Of a DNA stretch of 64,000 nucleotides, positions 1 to 8,451 are shown one piece after another. Source of the stretch: an uncultured Porphyromonadaceae bacterium (GTDB taxonomy: Bacteria > Bacteroidota > Bacteroidia > Bacteroidales > Muribaculaceae); contig URSD01000001.1 of assembly GCA_900550395.1 (NCBI GenBank), forward strand, positions 1-64,000, in the 5' to 3' direction. How positions within the stretch are numbered: the stretch's first letter is position 1; each line of letters begins with the position of its first letter. Under the pieces are notes generated by a model, which was not told the origin of the DNA, searched no databases, and was given only the letters and a program-made list of their open reading frames with translations. The translations under genes were made by a program, and so were the position numbers.

Positions 1-3
1 CAT

Positions 4-75
4 GGGGTCAAAAATCAATTGTTTTCAGGGGTCAATCGCGCTTTGCCGCAGAGGGTCAATCACACTTGGCTTTTC
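4..75. repeat. 24-bp-period direct repeats, possible IS end
   Basis: The octamer GGGGTCAA starts at 4 and 28, and AGGGTCAA at 52, so three units repeat with an exact 24-bp period. Sequence between the octamers is not conserved. Several spaced transposase-binding repeats are typical of the ends of IS21-family elements, and this may be the edge of such an element lying left of the window. No transposase is visible here, so that assignment is inference. Confidence 0.4.
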
Positions 76-106
76 CAGGAGGAGAAGATACCTCGCATAA
101 CGAGAT

Positions 107-144
107 ACATAACGACAAAAGGTCAGAAGCGACAAAAGTCTTTA
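107..144 (+). repeat. 38-bp direct repeat, left copy
   Basis: A 38-bp sequence beginning ACATAACGACAAAAGG recurs at 1625-1662 in the same orientation with two mismatches. The pair brackets the DUF4143 ATPase gene and its promoter, with about 1.5 kb between copies. It may mark the ends of an inserted cassette, or a duplicated regulatory site. Confidence 0.75.
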
Positions 145-198
145 TTAAAGTAATAACCTGAAGTCCGGTTGATAGTGCAAATGAAATTTGAGTGTAAA

Positions 199-230
199 TT
201 TGGTTGAAACAGATATATGTGTTATCTTTG
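199..230 (+). promoter_or_regulatory. Promoter of the DUF4143 ATPase gene
   Basis: TTTG at 199-202 and TATCTTTG at 223-230 are separated by 20 nt, matching the Bacteroidetes primary sigma consensus (-33 TTTG, -7 TAnnTTTG). Transcription should start near 236, leaving about 50 nt of leader. The leader holds the near-palindrome TGTGATTCACA at 246-256, a possible operator. Confidence 0.65.
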
Positions 231-285
231 CACTGACAAAATAGGTGTGATTCACATATCTTTTGTCATTAATATAATTTAGTGC

Positions 286-1614
286 ATGATAATAGAAAGA
301 AATACCTATGTAAATCAGCTCCTTGCAAAGAGATGGAACGGCAAGGTTAAGATTATTACCGGAATCCGACGTTCCGGCAAATCATTCCTGTTGTCAACGC
401 TTTTCAAAAACAGACTGATTGAGGAAGGTGCTGGTGAAGATGATTTCATAGAGCTTGATCTTGACCGCAAAGCAGATATAAAATACCGCAATCCGAATAT
501 CCTATACGACTATGTCATTGAACACGCGAAGGATCAAAGCAGAAAATTTTATGTGCTCATAGATGAAATTCAGCTCTCGTATAGAGTAAAGAATGACGAT
601 ATAGACGAATCTTTGGTTCCGGCAGAAGACCGCGATATGCTCTATACTACGTTCTACGATATCCTGAATGACCTTATAGCGAGTCCGAATCTGGATGTAT
701 ATGTAACCGGTTCAAACTCAAAAATGCTATCGAAAGACATTGTTACCAATTTCAGAGACCGAGGCTCGGAAATAAAGGTATATCCATTGTCTTTCTCAGA
801 GTTCCTGACAGTTTCAGAAATGGAAAAAGCCGATGCTTTTGAGGAATATCTGATGTATGGCGGAATGCCGTTGGCTGTTCTCGAACCGGATGAAAAGGAG
901 AAACGCAAATATCTTCAGGGATTGTTCTCCAATGTCTATATCAAGGATATTGTTGAGCGATATAAACTCAAAGATGACAGCATACTGAGTCCGCTTGTCG
1001 ATGCGCTTTGTTCCGCCGTCGGGTCTCTTACCAATTCCAATAAGCTTGCAAATACAGCCGGTTCTGCCATTGGGAAAGCCCCCTCGCATAACACTATCAA
1101 GAAATATCTTGAATATGTGGAAGATGCATATCTTTTCCAAAGCGCACAACGATGGAATGTGAAAGGACGCAAATACTTCGACACGATACAGAAATATTAT
1201 GCTATGGATCTTGGTCTCAGGAATGCCCGTCTGAATTTCCGGCAGCAGGAGCGTTCACATCTAATGGAAAATATGATATACAATGAACTGGTTCGTCGAG
1301 GATACTCAGTGGATGTGGGTATTGTTGAATTGGATCGTGTGATTGAAGGCAAACGAAAAGTTTCTCAATATGAAATAGATTTTGTTGTCAATATTGGGAA
1401 TGACAAGATTTATATCCAGTCCGCATTAAATATAGATACACCGGAAAAGAAAGCCCAGGAATTATTCTCTTTAAAGAACACAGGCGATTTCTTCCGAAAA
1501 ATAGTTGTCCTCGACGGTAATAGCAAGCCTTGGACTGACGAAGACGGCGTAATGTATATAGGTGTTATACCGTTTTTGCTTGAAGATATTCTATCTGAAA
1601 CAAATATTTTATAG
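286..1614 (+). CDS. AAA ATPase with DUF4143 domain
   Basis: A 442-residue protein of the AAA_14/DUF4143 family. These are P-loop ATPases common in gut Bacteroidetes, and their role is not established. The N-terminal P-loop is GIRRSGKS (residues 26-33). A Walker B-like stretch, VLIDEIQL, lies near residues 90-97, and VTGSNSKML follows in sensor position. The C-terminal half is the DUF4143 region and ends with EIDFVV...IYIQSA, reminiscent of a degenerate PD-(D/E)XK fold. The gene has its own promoter, is much AT-richer than the housekeeping genes, and lies between 38-bp direct repeats, which suggests horizontal acquisition. A role in defence or mobile-element biology is a guess. Confidence 0.85.
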   Translation: MIIERNTYVNQLLAKRWNGKVKIITGIRRSGKSFLLSTLFKNRLIEEGAGEDDFIELDLDRKADIKYRNPNILYDYVIEHAKDQSRKFYVLIDEIQLSYRVKNDDIDESLVPAEDRDMLYTTFYDILNDLIASPNLDVYVTGSNSKMLSKDIVTNFRDRGSEIKVYPLSFSEFLTVSEMEKADAFEEYLMYGGMPLAVLEPDEKEKRKYLQGLFSNVYIKDIVERYKLKDDSILSPLVDALCSAVGSLTNSNKLANTAGSAIGKAPSHNTIKKYLEYVEDAYLFQSAQRWNVKGRKYFDTIQKYYAMDLGLRNARLNFRQQERSHLMENMIYNELVRRGYSVDVGIVELDRVIEGKRKVSQYEIDFVVNIGNDKIYIQSALNIDTPEKKAQELFSLKNTGDFFRKIVVLDGNSKPWTDEDGVMYIGVIPFLLEDILSETNIL

Positions 1615-1624
1615 AAGAATAGGA

Positions 1625-1662
1625 ACATAACGACAAAAGGTCAGAAGCGACAGAAGTCCTTA
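1625..1662 (+). repeat. 38-bp direct repeat, right copy
   Basis: Second copy of the repeat at 107-144, starting 10 bp after the ATPase stop codon. It differs at two positions (A to G and T to C). Confidence 0.75.
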
Positions 1663-1801
1663 GAGGGTGTTATCGATACAGAAATAAAAGAGTTGATTTT
1701 TTGTTGACGGAGATGTACCTTGTCAGCCGTACATTTTTCACTCTCAGCTCATTTAATTGTTAATAATAATTAATTGTGCATCCATTTTGGTAGCCATTTG
1801 T

Positions 1802-1809
1802 TATTTTTG
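1802..1809 (+). promoter_or_regulatory. -7 box of the Phd/RelE operon
   Basis: TATTTTTG fits the Bacteroidetes -7 consensus 19 nt before the antitoxin ATG. No convincing -33 element is seen at the right distance, so this is a partial match. The short leader is where an autoregulating antitoxin would bind. Confidence 0.45.
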
Positions 1810-1827
1810 CAGCAAAATTATTTGATT

Positions 1828-2058
1828 ATGGAGATTGTAAGCGCAAGAGAATTCCGCAGCAACCAGGGAAAATTCCTGAATTACGCCAAAGCCGGGAAAT
1901 CGGTTGTCCTGACGTCGCGTTACGGCAATTTCAAGATAACACCCGTCAGCGACGAGGACGAAATTGTAAGACGCGATCTGCATGCGGCATGCGCCGAAGT
2001 TAAGGCGCACATAGAGGGGAAAACGCAACTGACCGATGCTAAAGGCTTGGTGTTCTGA
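1828..2058 (+). CDS. Phd/YefM-family antitoxin
   Basis: A 76-residue protein starting MEIVSAREFRSNQGKFLN, the N-terminal pattern of prevent-host-death (Phd/YefM) antitoxins. This N-terminal half forms the DNA-binding dimer; the C-terminal tail (EVKAHIEGKTQLTDAKGL) would wrap the toxin. I chose the ATG at 1828 over one 54 bp upstream because the family begins there and the upstream extension resembles leader sequence behind the -7 box. Its stop codon shares one base with the start of the following RelE-like toxin, so the two are translationally coupled, as expected for a type II toxin-antitoxin operon. Phd-type antitoxins usually repress their own promoter. Confidence 0.85.
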   Translation: MEIVSAREFRSNQGKFLNYAKAGKSVVLTSRYGNFKITPVSDEDEIVRRDLHAACAEVKAHIEGKTQLTDAKGLVF

Positions 2059-2387
2059 TGAAAGTCCTGGCTACTAAGACGTTCATAAAAAGTGCCAAGG
2101 CCATTGCGAAAAAATACCGGAGCTTCAATTCCGATTTCCAGAACCTTGTCGGTGAGCTGGAGAATAATCCGGCAGCCGGAGTCGACCTCGGGAATGGATT
2201 CCGCAAGGTAAGAATGGCGATAACATCCAAGGGCAAAGGCAAGTCGGGAGGATGCAGGGTAATCACCCTCGACCTGGTGGAAAGAAACGGATGTCTCTAT
2301 CTCATGTACATTTACGATAAATCAGATTATGAGAACATTGCCCTGTCCGCAATAAAGGAATACGCATCGGACATGGGTCTGCTTTAG
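2058..2387 (+). CDS. RelE/ParE-superfamily toxin
   Basis: A 109-residue basic protein immediately after the Phd antitoxin (1-bp overlap). Features of the RelE fold: an N-terminal helix rich in Lys (KSAKAIAKKYRS), a central GNGFRKVRMAI strand, GGCRVITL, and a C-terminal YLMYIYDKSDYENI segment. Families with this pattern (RelE/HigB-like, often annotated 'type II toxin-antitoxin RelE/ParE family toxin') mostly cleave mRNA at the ribosome. The antitoxin partner type (Phd) rather than the fold suggests a YoeB/RelE-like member. The gene ends 21 bp from the convergent DUF4435 ATPase gene. Confidence 0.8.
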   Translation: MKVLATKTFIKSAKAIAKKYRSFNSDFQNLVGELENNPAAGVDLGNGFRKVRMAITSKGKGKSGGCRVITLDLVERNGCLYLMYIYDKSDYENIALSAIKEYASDMGLL

Positions 2388-2389
2388 AG

Positions 2390-2405
2390 TTTAAACAGCC
2401 TCTTA
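2390..2405 (+). repeat. Solo 16-bp sequence matching the MITE right end
   Basis: TTTAAACAGCCTCTTA is identical to the right terminus plus target site of the MITE-like element at 51668-52026. A shorter 13-bp match (TTAAACAGCCTCT) lies at 5054-5066 in the same orientation. No opposing terminus is visible nearby, so these may be remnants or chance matches. Confidence 0.4.
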
Positions 2406-2408
2406 GGG

Positions 2409-4004
2409 TCACCCCGCTTCCGGGAAGATGAAGGCGGAACGGATGGCGCGGCGGATGCGCTCGGCCGGCTCGCCGCCTGAGGCAAGGAGGGCGAGGACAG
2501 CGTCGGGCACGGCACGGCGGTCGGCGCGGCGCAGGCCGCAGCTCTCGGCCACGCGACACTCCTGGAGCATGCTCTTGTGGTTGAATACGCGCAGGATGGC
2601 ATCGTAATCGCCATGGCTGACGTACTCGCCGAAGCGGCCGCACAGCTCCTCGTATACCTCGCGGGCCGAGGCGATGGAGCGCAGCCGCCCGATGTGCTGC
2701 TCCAGCTCGGCGATGCTGTTGCAGCGGCAGTCGACGCGGTGCTCCACGGTCACCTTCACGCGGTGGCGGGTATGCTCCAGGGCCTGACGCTCGAGCGAGG
2801 CGGCGAAGAGGTGGAGCAACGCCTTGCGCACGGCGGCGAAAGCCCTTGCGCCGTCGCGGCCACGGCTCTCGGCCAGGGTGCGCACCACATCCTCCAGCAT
2901 CATGAGGTTTTCGACCTCGGCCACCTCCGGCACCATGATGCGGCGCGAGCGCAGGTACTCCACCTCGGCGGAGTCGCGCCGGTCGCGGTCCACGATGCCG
3001 CAGGCCGCGAGATGGTGGAAGTCGGCGAGACTGTTGAAACTGCGCACCGACTCTATCACCCTGTTGCAGCTGCCCAGCGAGCGCACCGTGTAGTCGCGGA
3101 ACACCAGCGGATATAGCCGCGAGTCGATGCTGTGGACGCCGTCGCCCTCGATGAACATCACGGGCTTGCGGGCGCCTATCAGGGCCGAATAAATCTCGGG
3201 GCCGAAGCCGCTGTCGGGCGGCAGCAGCTCGTAGTCCCACTCCTCGCGGGCGGGGTCGTAGCCGCGCACCCACACCACGGAGGCGTCGCCGCGCGAGGCG
3301 GCGAAGTCGAGGTCGTGGGTGGTGTAGACCATCGTGCAGTCGGGGCGCAGCTGCTCCAGGCGGTTCCAGAGGGCTGCCATGGACGCCGGGTGCATGAACA
3401 TTTCGGGCGAGTCGACCATCACCACGGCGCCACGCGGTGCGAACAGCAAGGCGCCGATATAGTAAAGCACGGCGCGCTCGCCGGCCGAGAGACGCGAGGC
3501 GGCGTAGGCGCCCGGCGTGTCGCGCCTCTCGATGAGCATGCGCTCGCCCTCTACGAGGATACGGTTGTCGGGGAAAATCTCCTGCCACACGGCTATTGTG
3601 CGGTCGAGGCGCGTGGCCCTGGGGCCGCGAGGGGCCGAGCCGGTGGCAGCGGCGAACTTGCTCTGAATCAAGTTGAGCATCTCCTCGTGCATCAGCAGCG
3701 CCATCAGGCGCTCAAAGCCGCCGGTGATGTCGGAACGGAACAGGCCGCCCGCCACGCAGCTTGCGGCATACATGGCGTCGATGCCCGTAGGTGGCACGGA
3801 GGAGTCAGTGCGGTCGTAGAGCGCGCGCAGCGCCGAGAGGCAGAAAGCACGTTCGCCGAGGTCGGCGGCCAGGCGGGCGGCGAAGCGCGTCTTGCCCGCG
3901 CCGTTGGCGCCCACTATCAGCAGACGCCGGGCCTGCGGGTCGAGCCTCGGCGGCTGCGAGCCCGAGCGCGGAGGCAGAGCTATGATGTTCGTCATGGTTT
4001 TCAT
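2409..4004 (-). CDS. ABC-type ATPase with DUF4435 domain
   Basis: A 531-residue SMC/ABC-like ATPase fused to a DUF4435 (TOPRIM-like) region. The P-loop is GANGAGKT (residues 32-39). RLSAGERAVLYY near residue 170 is an ABC signature, GAVVMVDSPE is Walker B, and TTHD is the switch histidine. From about residue 280 onward, KPVMFIEGDG and GIVDRDRRD resemble the acidic metal-binding motifs of TOPRIM/DUF4435 nucleases. The architecture resembles OLD-like and abortive-infection ATPases, so a defence role is plausible but unproven. The gene stands alone on the minus strand. A 9-bp perfect inverted repeat overlaps its start codon. An alternative start lies three codons downstream. Confidence 0.8.
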   Translation of the reverse strand: MKTMTNIIALPPRSGSQPPRLDPQARRLLIVGANGAGKTRFAARLAADLGERAFCLSALRALYDRTDSSVPPTGIDAMYAASCVAGGLFRSDITGGFERLMALLMHEEMLNLIQSKFAAATGSAPRGPRATRLDRTIAVWQEIFPDNRILVEGERMLIERRDTPGAYAASRLSAGERAVLYYIGALLFAPRGAVVMVDSPEMFMHPASMAALWNRLEQLRPDCTMVYTTHDLDFAASRGDASVVWVRGYDPAREEWDYELLPPDSGFGPEIYSALIGARKPVMFIEGDGVHSIDSRLYPLVFRDYTVRSLGSCNRVIESVRSFNSLADFHHLAACGIVDRDRRDSAEVEYLRSRRIMVPEVAEVENLMMLEDVVRTLAESRGRDGARAFAAVRKALLHLFAASLERQALEHTRHRVKVTVEHRVDCRCNSIAELEQHIGRLRSIASAREVYEELCGRFGEYVSHGDYDAILRVFNHKSMLQECRVAESCGLRRADRRAVPDAVLALLASGGEPAERIRRAIRSAFIFPEAG

Positions 4005-4032
4005 GCCGTAAATATAGACATTTTTTACGGCA
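4004..4032 (-). promoter_or_regulatory. Inverted repeat over the DUF4435 ATPase start
   Basis: TGCCGTAAA at 4004-4012 is exactly complementary to TTTACGGCA at 4024-4032, leaving an 11-nt loop. The repeat abuts and shares one base with the start codon (4002-4004). In RNA it would place the start codon at the base of a hairpin; in DNA it could be an operator. Both roles are inference. Confidence 0.5.
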
Positions 4033-4080
4033 TCACCTCATCTCAAATGCGCAAATATTCAACCAAAGCGGAAAACCGTC

Positions 4081-4929
4081 CTATCGCGCCACCTCGACGC
4101 ACTCCACAAAGAACGGCGCCGAGAACGGGCATTTGACCCATACCCTGTCGGCCAGCGACTTCGACCAGTTGTTCTTGCCAAGCAGATTGCCGCGGAAGAT
4201 CAGATTTTTCTCGCCAAGATTTTCAAGAAATTCTATCTCCACCATGGCGTGCTCGGGAAGCGCGATGTGCTCCGGCAGTTCATATTCGAAACGTCCGCTG
4301 CGCTCCCCTCCAAGGATGTATTCAAAGAATATCGGCTTCGTCATAACACCTTTGAAACGCGCCGAAGGCGACTTCCTGACGCGGCTCATATCGTAGACGT
4401 TCACTCGAAATTTCATACTCGTCATCTGCTGCTCACCCTCGCTGAAGAAAAAGCCTACCTTGTTCAGCAGGAGCCGTTTGCCCTTTTTAGCGTGAAACTC
4501 GTAGCCATAGGTGTCCCCTGCGGTTTCTCCATTGATGGCTAAGGCCATCATCCCCCGGTTGTGATTACGGCCTTTGACAACTCTTTTCAGTTTCTTCTTA
4601 GGTACGATTTTCAGCTCCTGCAGAACAGTGACTGCCGAATCGAGCCGTATGTCAAGCTTTTCATCCGGCGACAGTCCGGCCAAGGCTATTTTGCCCGTCT
4701 TATGTCCGAGATAGGACACCAGCAGTGTGTCGGAGCTTCTTATTCTCTCGTCCTCTAGCAAGAAATAGCCGGTGCTGTCACCCAACACGCCTATCATCTT
4801 ACCCTTGACTCTGACCACGGGATAAGGCAGCGGCTCGTTGTTACGGTCGGCCACAACACCCTCGAAGCTCCGGGGCCACGCACAAAGCCCCGCAACGGCG
4901 GCAAGCAGCAGCAATAGTTTTTGTTTCAT
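4081..4929 (-). CDS. Exported protein with carboxypeptidase-like regulatory domain
   Basis: A 282-residue protein with a cleavable signal peptide (MKQKLLLLLAAVAGLCA). A domain of the CarboxypepD_reg-like type follows (about residues 21-95: FEGVVADRNNEPLPYPVVRV, then GDSTGYFLL and SYLGHKTG). In Bacteroidetes this beta-sandwich occurs at the N terminus of TonB-dependent receptors and in small surface proteins. The C-terminal 180 residues (FHAKKGKRLLLNKVGFFFS, KFRVNVYDM, WVKCPFSAPFF) resemble the C-terminal module of many such hypothetical proteins. I chose the ATG at 4929 because an in-frame ATG 30 bp upstream would put hydrophilic residues ahead of the signal peptide. Function unknown; probably periplasmic or outer-membrane associated. 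Confidence 0.7.
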   Translation of the reverse strand: MKQKLLLLLAAVAGLCAWPRSFEGVVADRNNEPLPYPVVRVKGKMIGVLGDSTGYFLLEDERIRSSDTLLVSYLGHKTGKIALAGLSPDEKLDIRLDSAVTVLQELKIVPKKKLKRVVKGRNHNRGMMALAINGETAGDTYGYEFHAKKGKRLLLNKVGFFFSEGEQQMTSMKFRVNVYDMSRVRKSPSARFKGVMTKPIFFEYILGGERSGRFEYELPEHIALPEHAMVEIEFLENLGEKNLIFRGNLLGKNNWSKSLADRVWVKCPFSAPFFVECVEVAR

Positions 4930-5110
4930 AAGCTGTAATACTGATTGGTTAGTTGACAAAATTACACAATCAGCAATACTTCAGCACGCTAAATGTCATT
5001 AATAATCAATAAAATAAATGTATTTTTCATTTTATTTGGTTAATTTCAATGAATTAAACAGCCTCTAAGGAAACTCCATGCTCTACAATTCCATGCTATA
5101 ATCCGGATTT

Positions 5111-5142
5111 TTTGCTGAAATGCGAGATTTTCAGTAATTTTG
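5111..5142 (+). promoter_or_regulatory. Promoter of ruvX-def
   Basis: TTTG at 5111-5114 and TAATTTTG at 5135-5142 are 20 nt apart, a near-perfect Bacteroidetes promoter. The ruvX ATG is at 5150, so transcription should begin within a few bases of the start codon. The mRNA is predicted to be leaderless or nearly so. Confidence 0.75.
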
Positions 5143-5149
5143 CAGGACT

Positions 5150-5575
5150 ATGGGAAGACTTCTCGGTATCGACTTCGGGCGCAAGCGATGCGGCATCGCC
5201 GCCACCGACACGTTGCAGATTGTAGCCAACGGGCTCTGCACCGTGGCGACTGCCGAACTGTGTGCGTGGGTGAAGGCCTACGTGGCCCGCGAGCCGGTGG
5301 ACCGCATCATCGTCGGTCTGCCCGTGACGCTGCGCGGCGAACCCAGCGAGAGCCAGCGCTGGCTGCGACCGGCCATCGGACGCCTGGCGCGCGAGGTGGC
5401 GCCCGTGCCCGTCGACTTCTTCGACGAGCGCTTCACGTCGGCGCTGGCCCACAAGGCGATGCTCGACGGCGGACTGCGGCGCATGGCGCGGCGCGACAAG
5501 GCTCTCGTCGACGAGATTTCGGCCACAATCATCCTGAACGATTATCTTCAAAGCAAACAGCACAACAGCATATGA
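5150..5575 (+). CDS. ruvX: Putative pre-16S rRNA nuclease / RuvX (YqgF)
   Basis: A 141-residue RNase H-fold protein of the YqgF/RuvX family, implicated in pre-16S rRNA 5' processing and earlier annotated as a Holliday-junction resolvase. The first catalytic Asp is in LLGIDFGRKRCGIA, the strand VDRIIVGLPVTLRG follows, then VDFFDERFTS carrying the Glu, and the C-terminal DKALVDEISATIIL carrying the last Asp. Length is normal for the family. Its stop codon overlaps the def start by 4 bp (ATGA), so the two are co-translated. Confidence 0.9.
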   Translation: MGRLLGIDFGRKRCGIAATDTLQIVANGLCTVATAELCAWVKAYVAREPVDRIIVGLPVTLRGEPSESQRWLRPAIGRLAREVAPVPVDFFDERFTSALAHKAMLDGGLRRMARRDKALVDEISATIILNDYLQSKQHNSI

Positions 5576-6138
5576 AACTACCGGTTTATCTCTACGGCCA
5601 TCCCGTGCTACGCAAGACGGCCGAGCCCGTGACGCCCGGCCGCGAAGGCCTCGCCGAACTCGTCGAGAACATGTTCGCCACCATGTACGCCTCGGAGGGC
5701 GTGGGGCTGGCAGGCCCGCAGGTGGGCCTGAGCGAGCGCATAGTGGTAATAGACGCATCGCCCCTGGCTGAGAACTGCCCGGAGTGCGCCGGACGCAAGT
5801 TCACGCTCATCAACCCGGAGGTCACGGTGCTCGACGGCGAGAAGTGCACGAGGGCCGAAGGTTGCCTCAGCCTCCCGGGACTCAGCGAGAACGTGCCGCG
5901 CACGGAGCACATACGGCTGCACTGGCTCGACGAGAATTTCGAGCCCCACGAGGAGGAAATCTCCGGCTTCCTGGCCCGCATAGTGCAGCACGAGTGCGAC
6001 CATCTGGAGGGCAAGATGTACATCGACCATATCTCGGCCATCCGCAAGCAGCTGATACGCAGCAAGCTCAAGAACATAGCAGAGGGCCGCATCCGCGTTG
6101 ACTATCCCGTTAAGTTTGCGCCAAGGCGCAAAAAGTGA
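5572..6138 (+). CDS. def: Peptide deformylase
   Basis: A 188-residue peptide deformylase, which removes the formyl group from nascent N-termini in the cytoplasm. All three family motifs are present: GVGLAGPQVG (motif 1), EGCLSLPG (motif 2, metal Cys) and QHECDHLEG (motif 3, two metal His and the catalytic Glu). The start is fixed by the 4-bp overlap with ruvX and by homology (MKLPVYLYGHPVLR). The last codons (…KFAPRRKK) are encoded by a perfect 8-bp palindrome at 6115-6132 that resembles the hairpins directly downstream, so the hairpin array may have grown into the 3' end of the gene. Confidence 0.97.
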   Translation: MKLPVYLYGHPVLRKTAEPVTPGREGLAELVENMFATMYASEGVGLAGPQVGLSERIVVIDASPLAENCPECAGRKFTLINPEVTVLDGEKCTRAEGCLSLPGLSENVPRTEHIRLHWLDENFEPHEEEISGFLARIVQHECDHLEGKMYIDHISAIRKQLIRSKLKNIAEGRIRVDYPVKFAPRRKK

Positions 6139-6221
6139 GTGCCGGCAAAGCCGGCAGTTAGTTGTCAGCAAAGCTGACAGTTCGTGCGCCAATGGCGCAG
6201 TGAGTACCGGCACGGCCGGCA
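6115..6221 (+). repeat. Variable-stem hairpin array, upstream copy
   Basis: Successive short hairpins follow def. Their arms are at 6115-6122/6125-6132 (inside def), 6140-6146/6150-6156 (TGCCGGC/GCCGGCA), 6163-6169/6173-6179 (TGTCAGC/GCTGACA), 6185-6190/6194-6199 (TGCGCC/GGCGCA) and 6207-6211/6215-6219. Apart from the def-embedded one, each has a 3-nt loop (aaa, aaa, aat, acg). Spacers are GTGAG, GTTAGT, GTTCG and GTGAG. Stem sequence differs between units but both arms change together, so pairing rather than sequence is conserved. Confidence 0.8.
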
Positions 6222-6253
6222 GTTTGAAGTTATTTCTGTTTAATTGTTATTTT

Positions 6254-6640
6254 ATGAGCAAAAGTATTGTCTATGATAAGAGTGTCGCATTCGCCACAAG
6301 AATTATGAGAATGTGCAACTATCTGCATGACAATAAAAAGGAATACATCATTTCAAACCAAATAGGCCGCAGCGGGACAAGCATCGGTGCCAACATCTCG
6401 GAAGCCCTCAACTCGATAAGCTATAAGGAATATCTTTCCAAAATGTACATTTCTCTGAAAGAATGCCGCGAAACCCTTTATTGGCTTGATATACTTGCAA
6501 AAACAGGACTCATAACGACAACACAATATAACTCCATGCACTACGACTGCTGCGAACTATTCAGAATGCTGACGGCAATTGCCCGCACCACCCGCACCCG
6601 CCTCAACGCCACAAACAAAAGCAAGAAAAACCAACCATAA
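6254..6640 (+). CDS. Four-helix-bundle protein (S23/Avd-like)
   Basis: A 128-residue protein of the four-helix-bundle family, which covers the proteins encoded in 23S rRNA intervening sequences and the Avd accessory protein of diversity-generating retroelements. Recognisable stretches are IVYDKSVAFATRIMRMC, the family signature QIGRSGTSIGANISEA, SYKEYLSKMYISLKECRET and LYWLDILAKTGLI. The tail is basic (TRTRLNATNKSKKNQP). Avd forms a pentameric nucleic-acid-binding barrel; this free-standing member has no assigned function. No reverse transcriptase is nearby. I chose the ATG at 6254 because an upstream in-frame extension would read through the hairpin array. The gene lies between two mirror-image hairpin arrays and is AT-richer than its neighbours. 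Confidence 0.9.
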   Translation: MSKSIVYDKSVAFATRIMRMCNYLHDNKKEYIISNQIGRSGTSIGANISEALNSISYKEYLSKMYISLKECRETLYWLDILAKTGLITTTQYNSMHYDCCELFRMLTAIARTTRTRLNATNKSKKNQP

Positions 6641-6660
6641 CAAGACAATACAATAAGAAC

Positions 6661-6765
6661 TGTCGCGGAGCGACAACCATCTGCGGGCGCAGCCCGCGAC
6701 TCACTGTCGGCATAGCCGACAACTAACTGCCGCGAAGCGGCAACTCACTGCGGGCGTAGCCCGCA
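6661..6765 (+). repeat. Variable-stem hairpin array, downstream copy
   Basis: Five hairpins lie between the four-helix-bundle gene and ettA, with arms at 6661-6666/6670-6675, 6682-6688/6692-6698, 6705-6711/6715-6721, 6728-6733/6737-6742 and 6749-6755/6759-6765. Loops are gga, gca, ata, gaa and gta. Most units fit TG-stem-C, three bases, G-stem-CA. Spacers ACTCAC and ACTAAC are the reverse complement of the GTGAG/GTTAGT spacers upstream, so the two arrays are mirrored around the gene. Confidence 0.85.
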
Positions 6766-6780
6766 ACTAACTCCCCCACT

Positions 6781-8447
<1,667 letters not shown>

Positions 8448-8451
<4 letters not shown>

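Noticed and set aside
2302..3588. 428-codon minus-strand open frame in a second frame of the DUF4435 gene
   Set aside because: Arg/Pro-rich shadow; the frame at 2409-4004 has the P-loop, ABC signature and Walker B.
6254..6640. Diversity-generating retroelement (Avd context)
   Set aside because: No reverse transcriptase and no template/variable repeat pair are present near the Avd-like gene.
6115..6765. CRISPR array
   Set aside because: Units are 15-17-bp palindromes with 5-7-nt spacers. There is no constant repeat and no spacer of CRISPR length, and no cas gene nearby.
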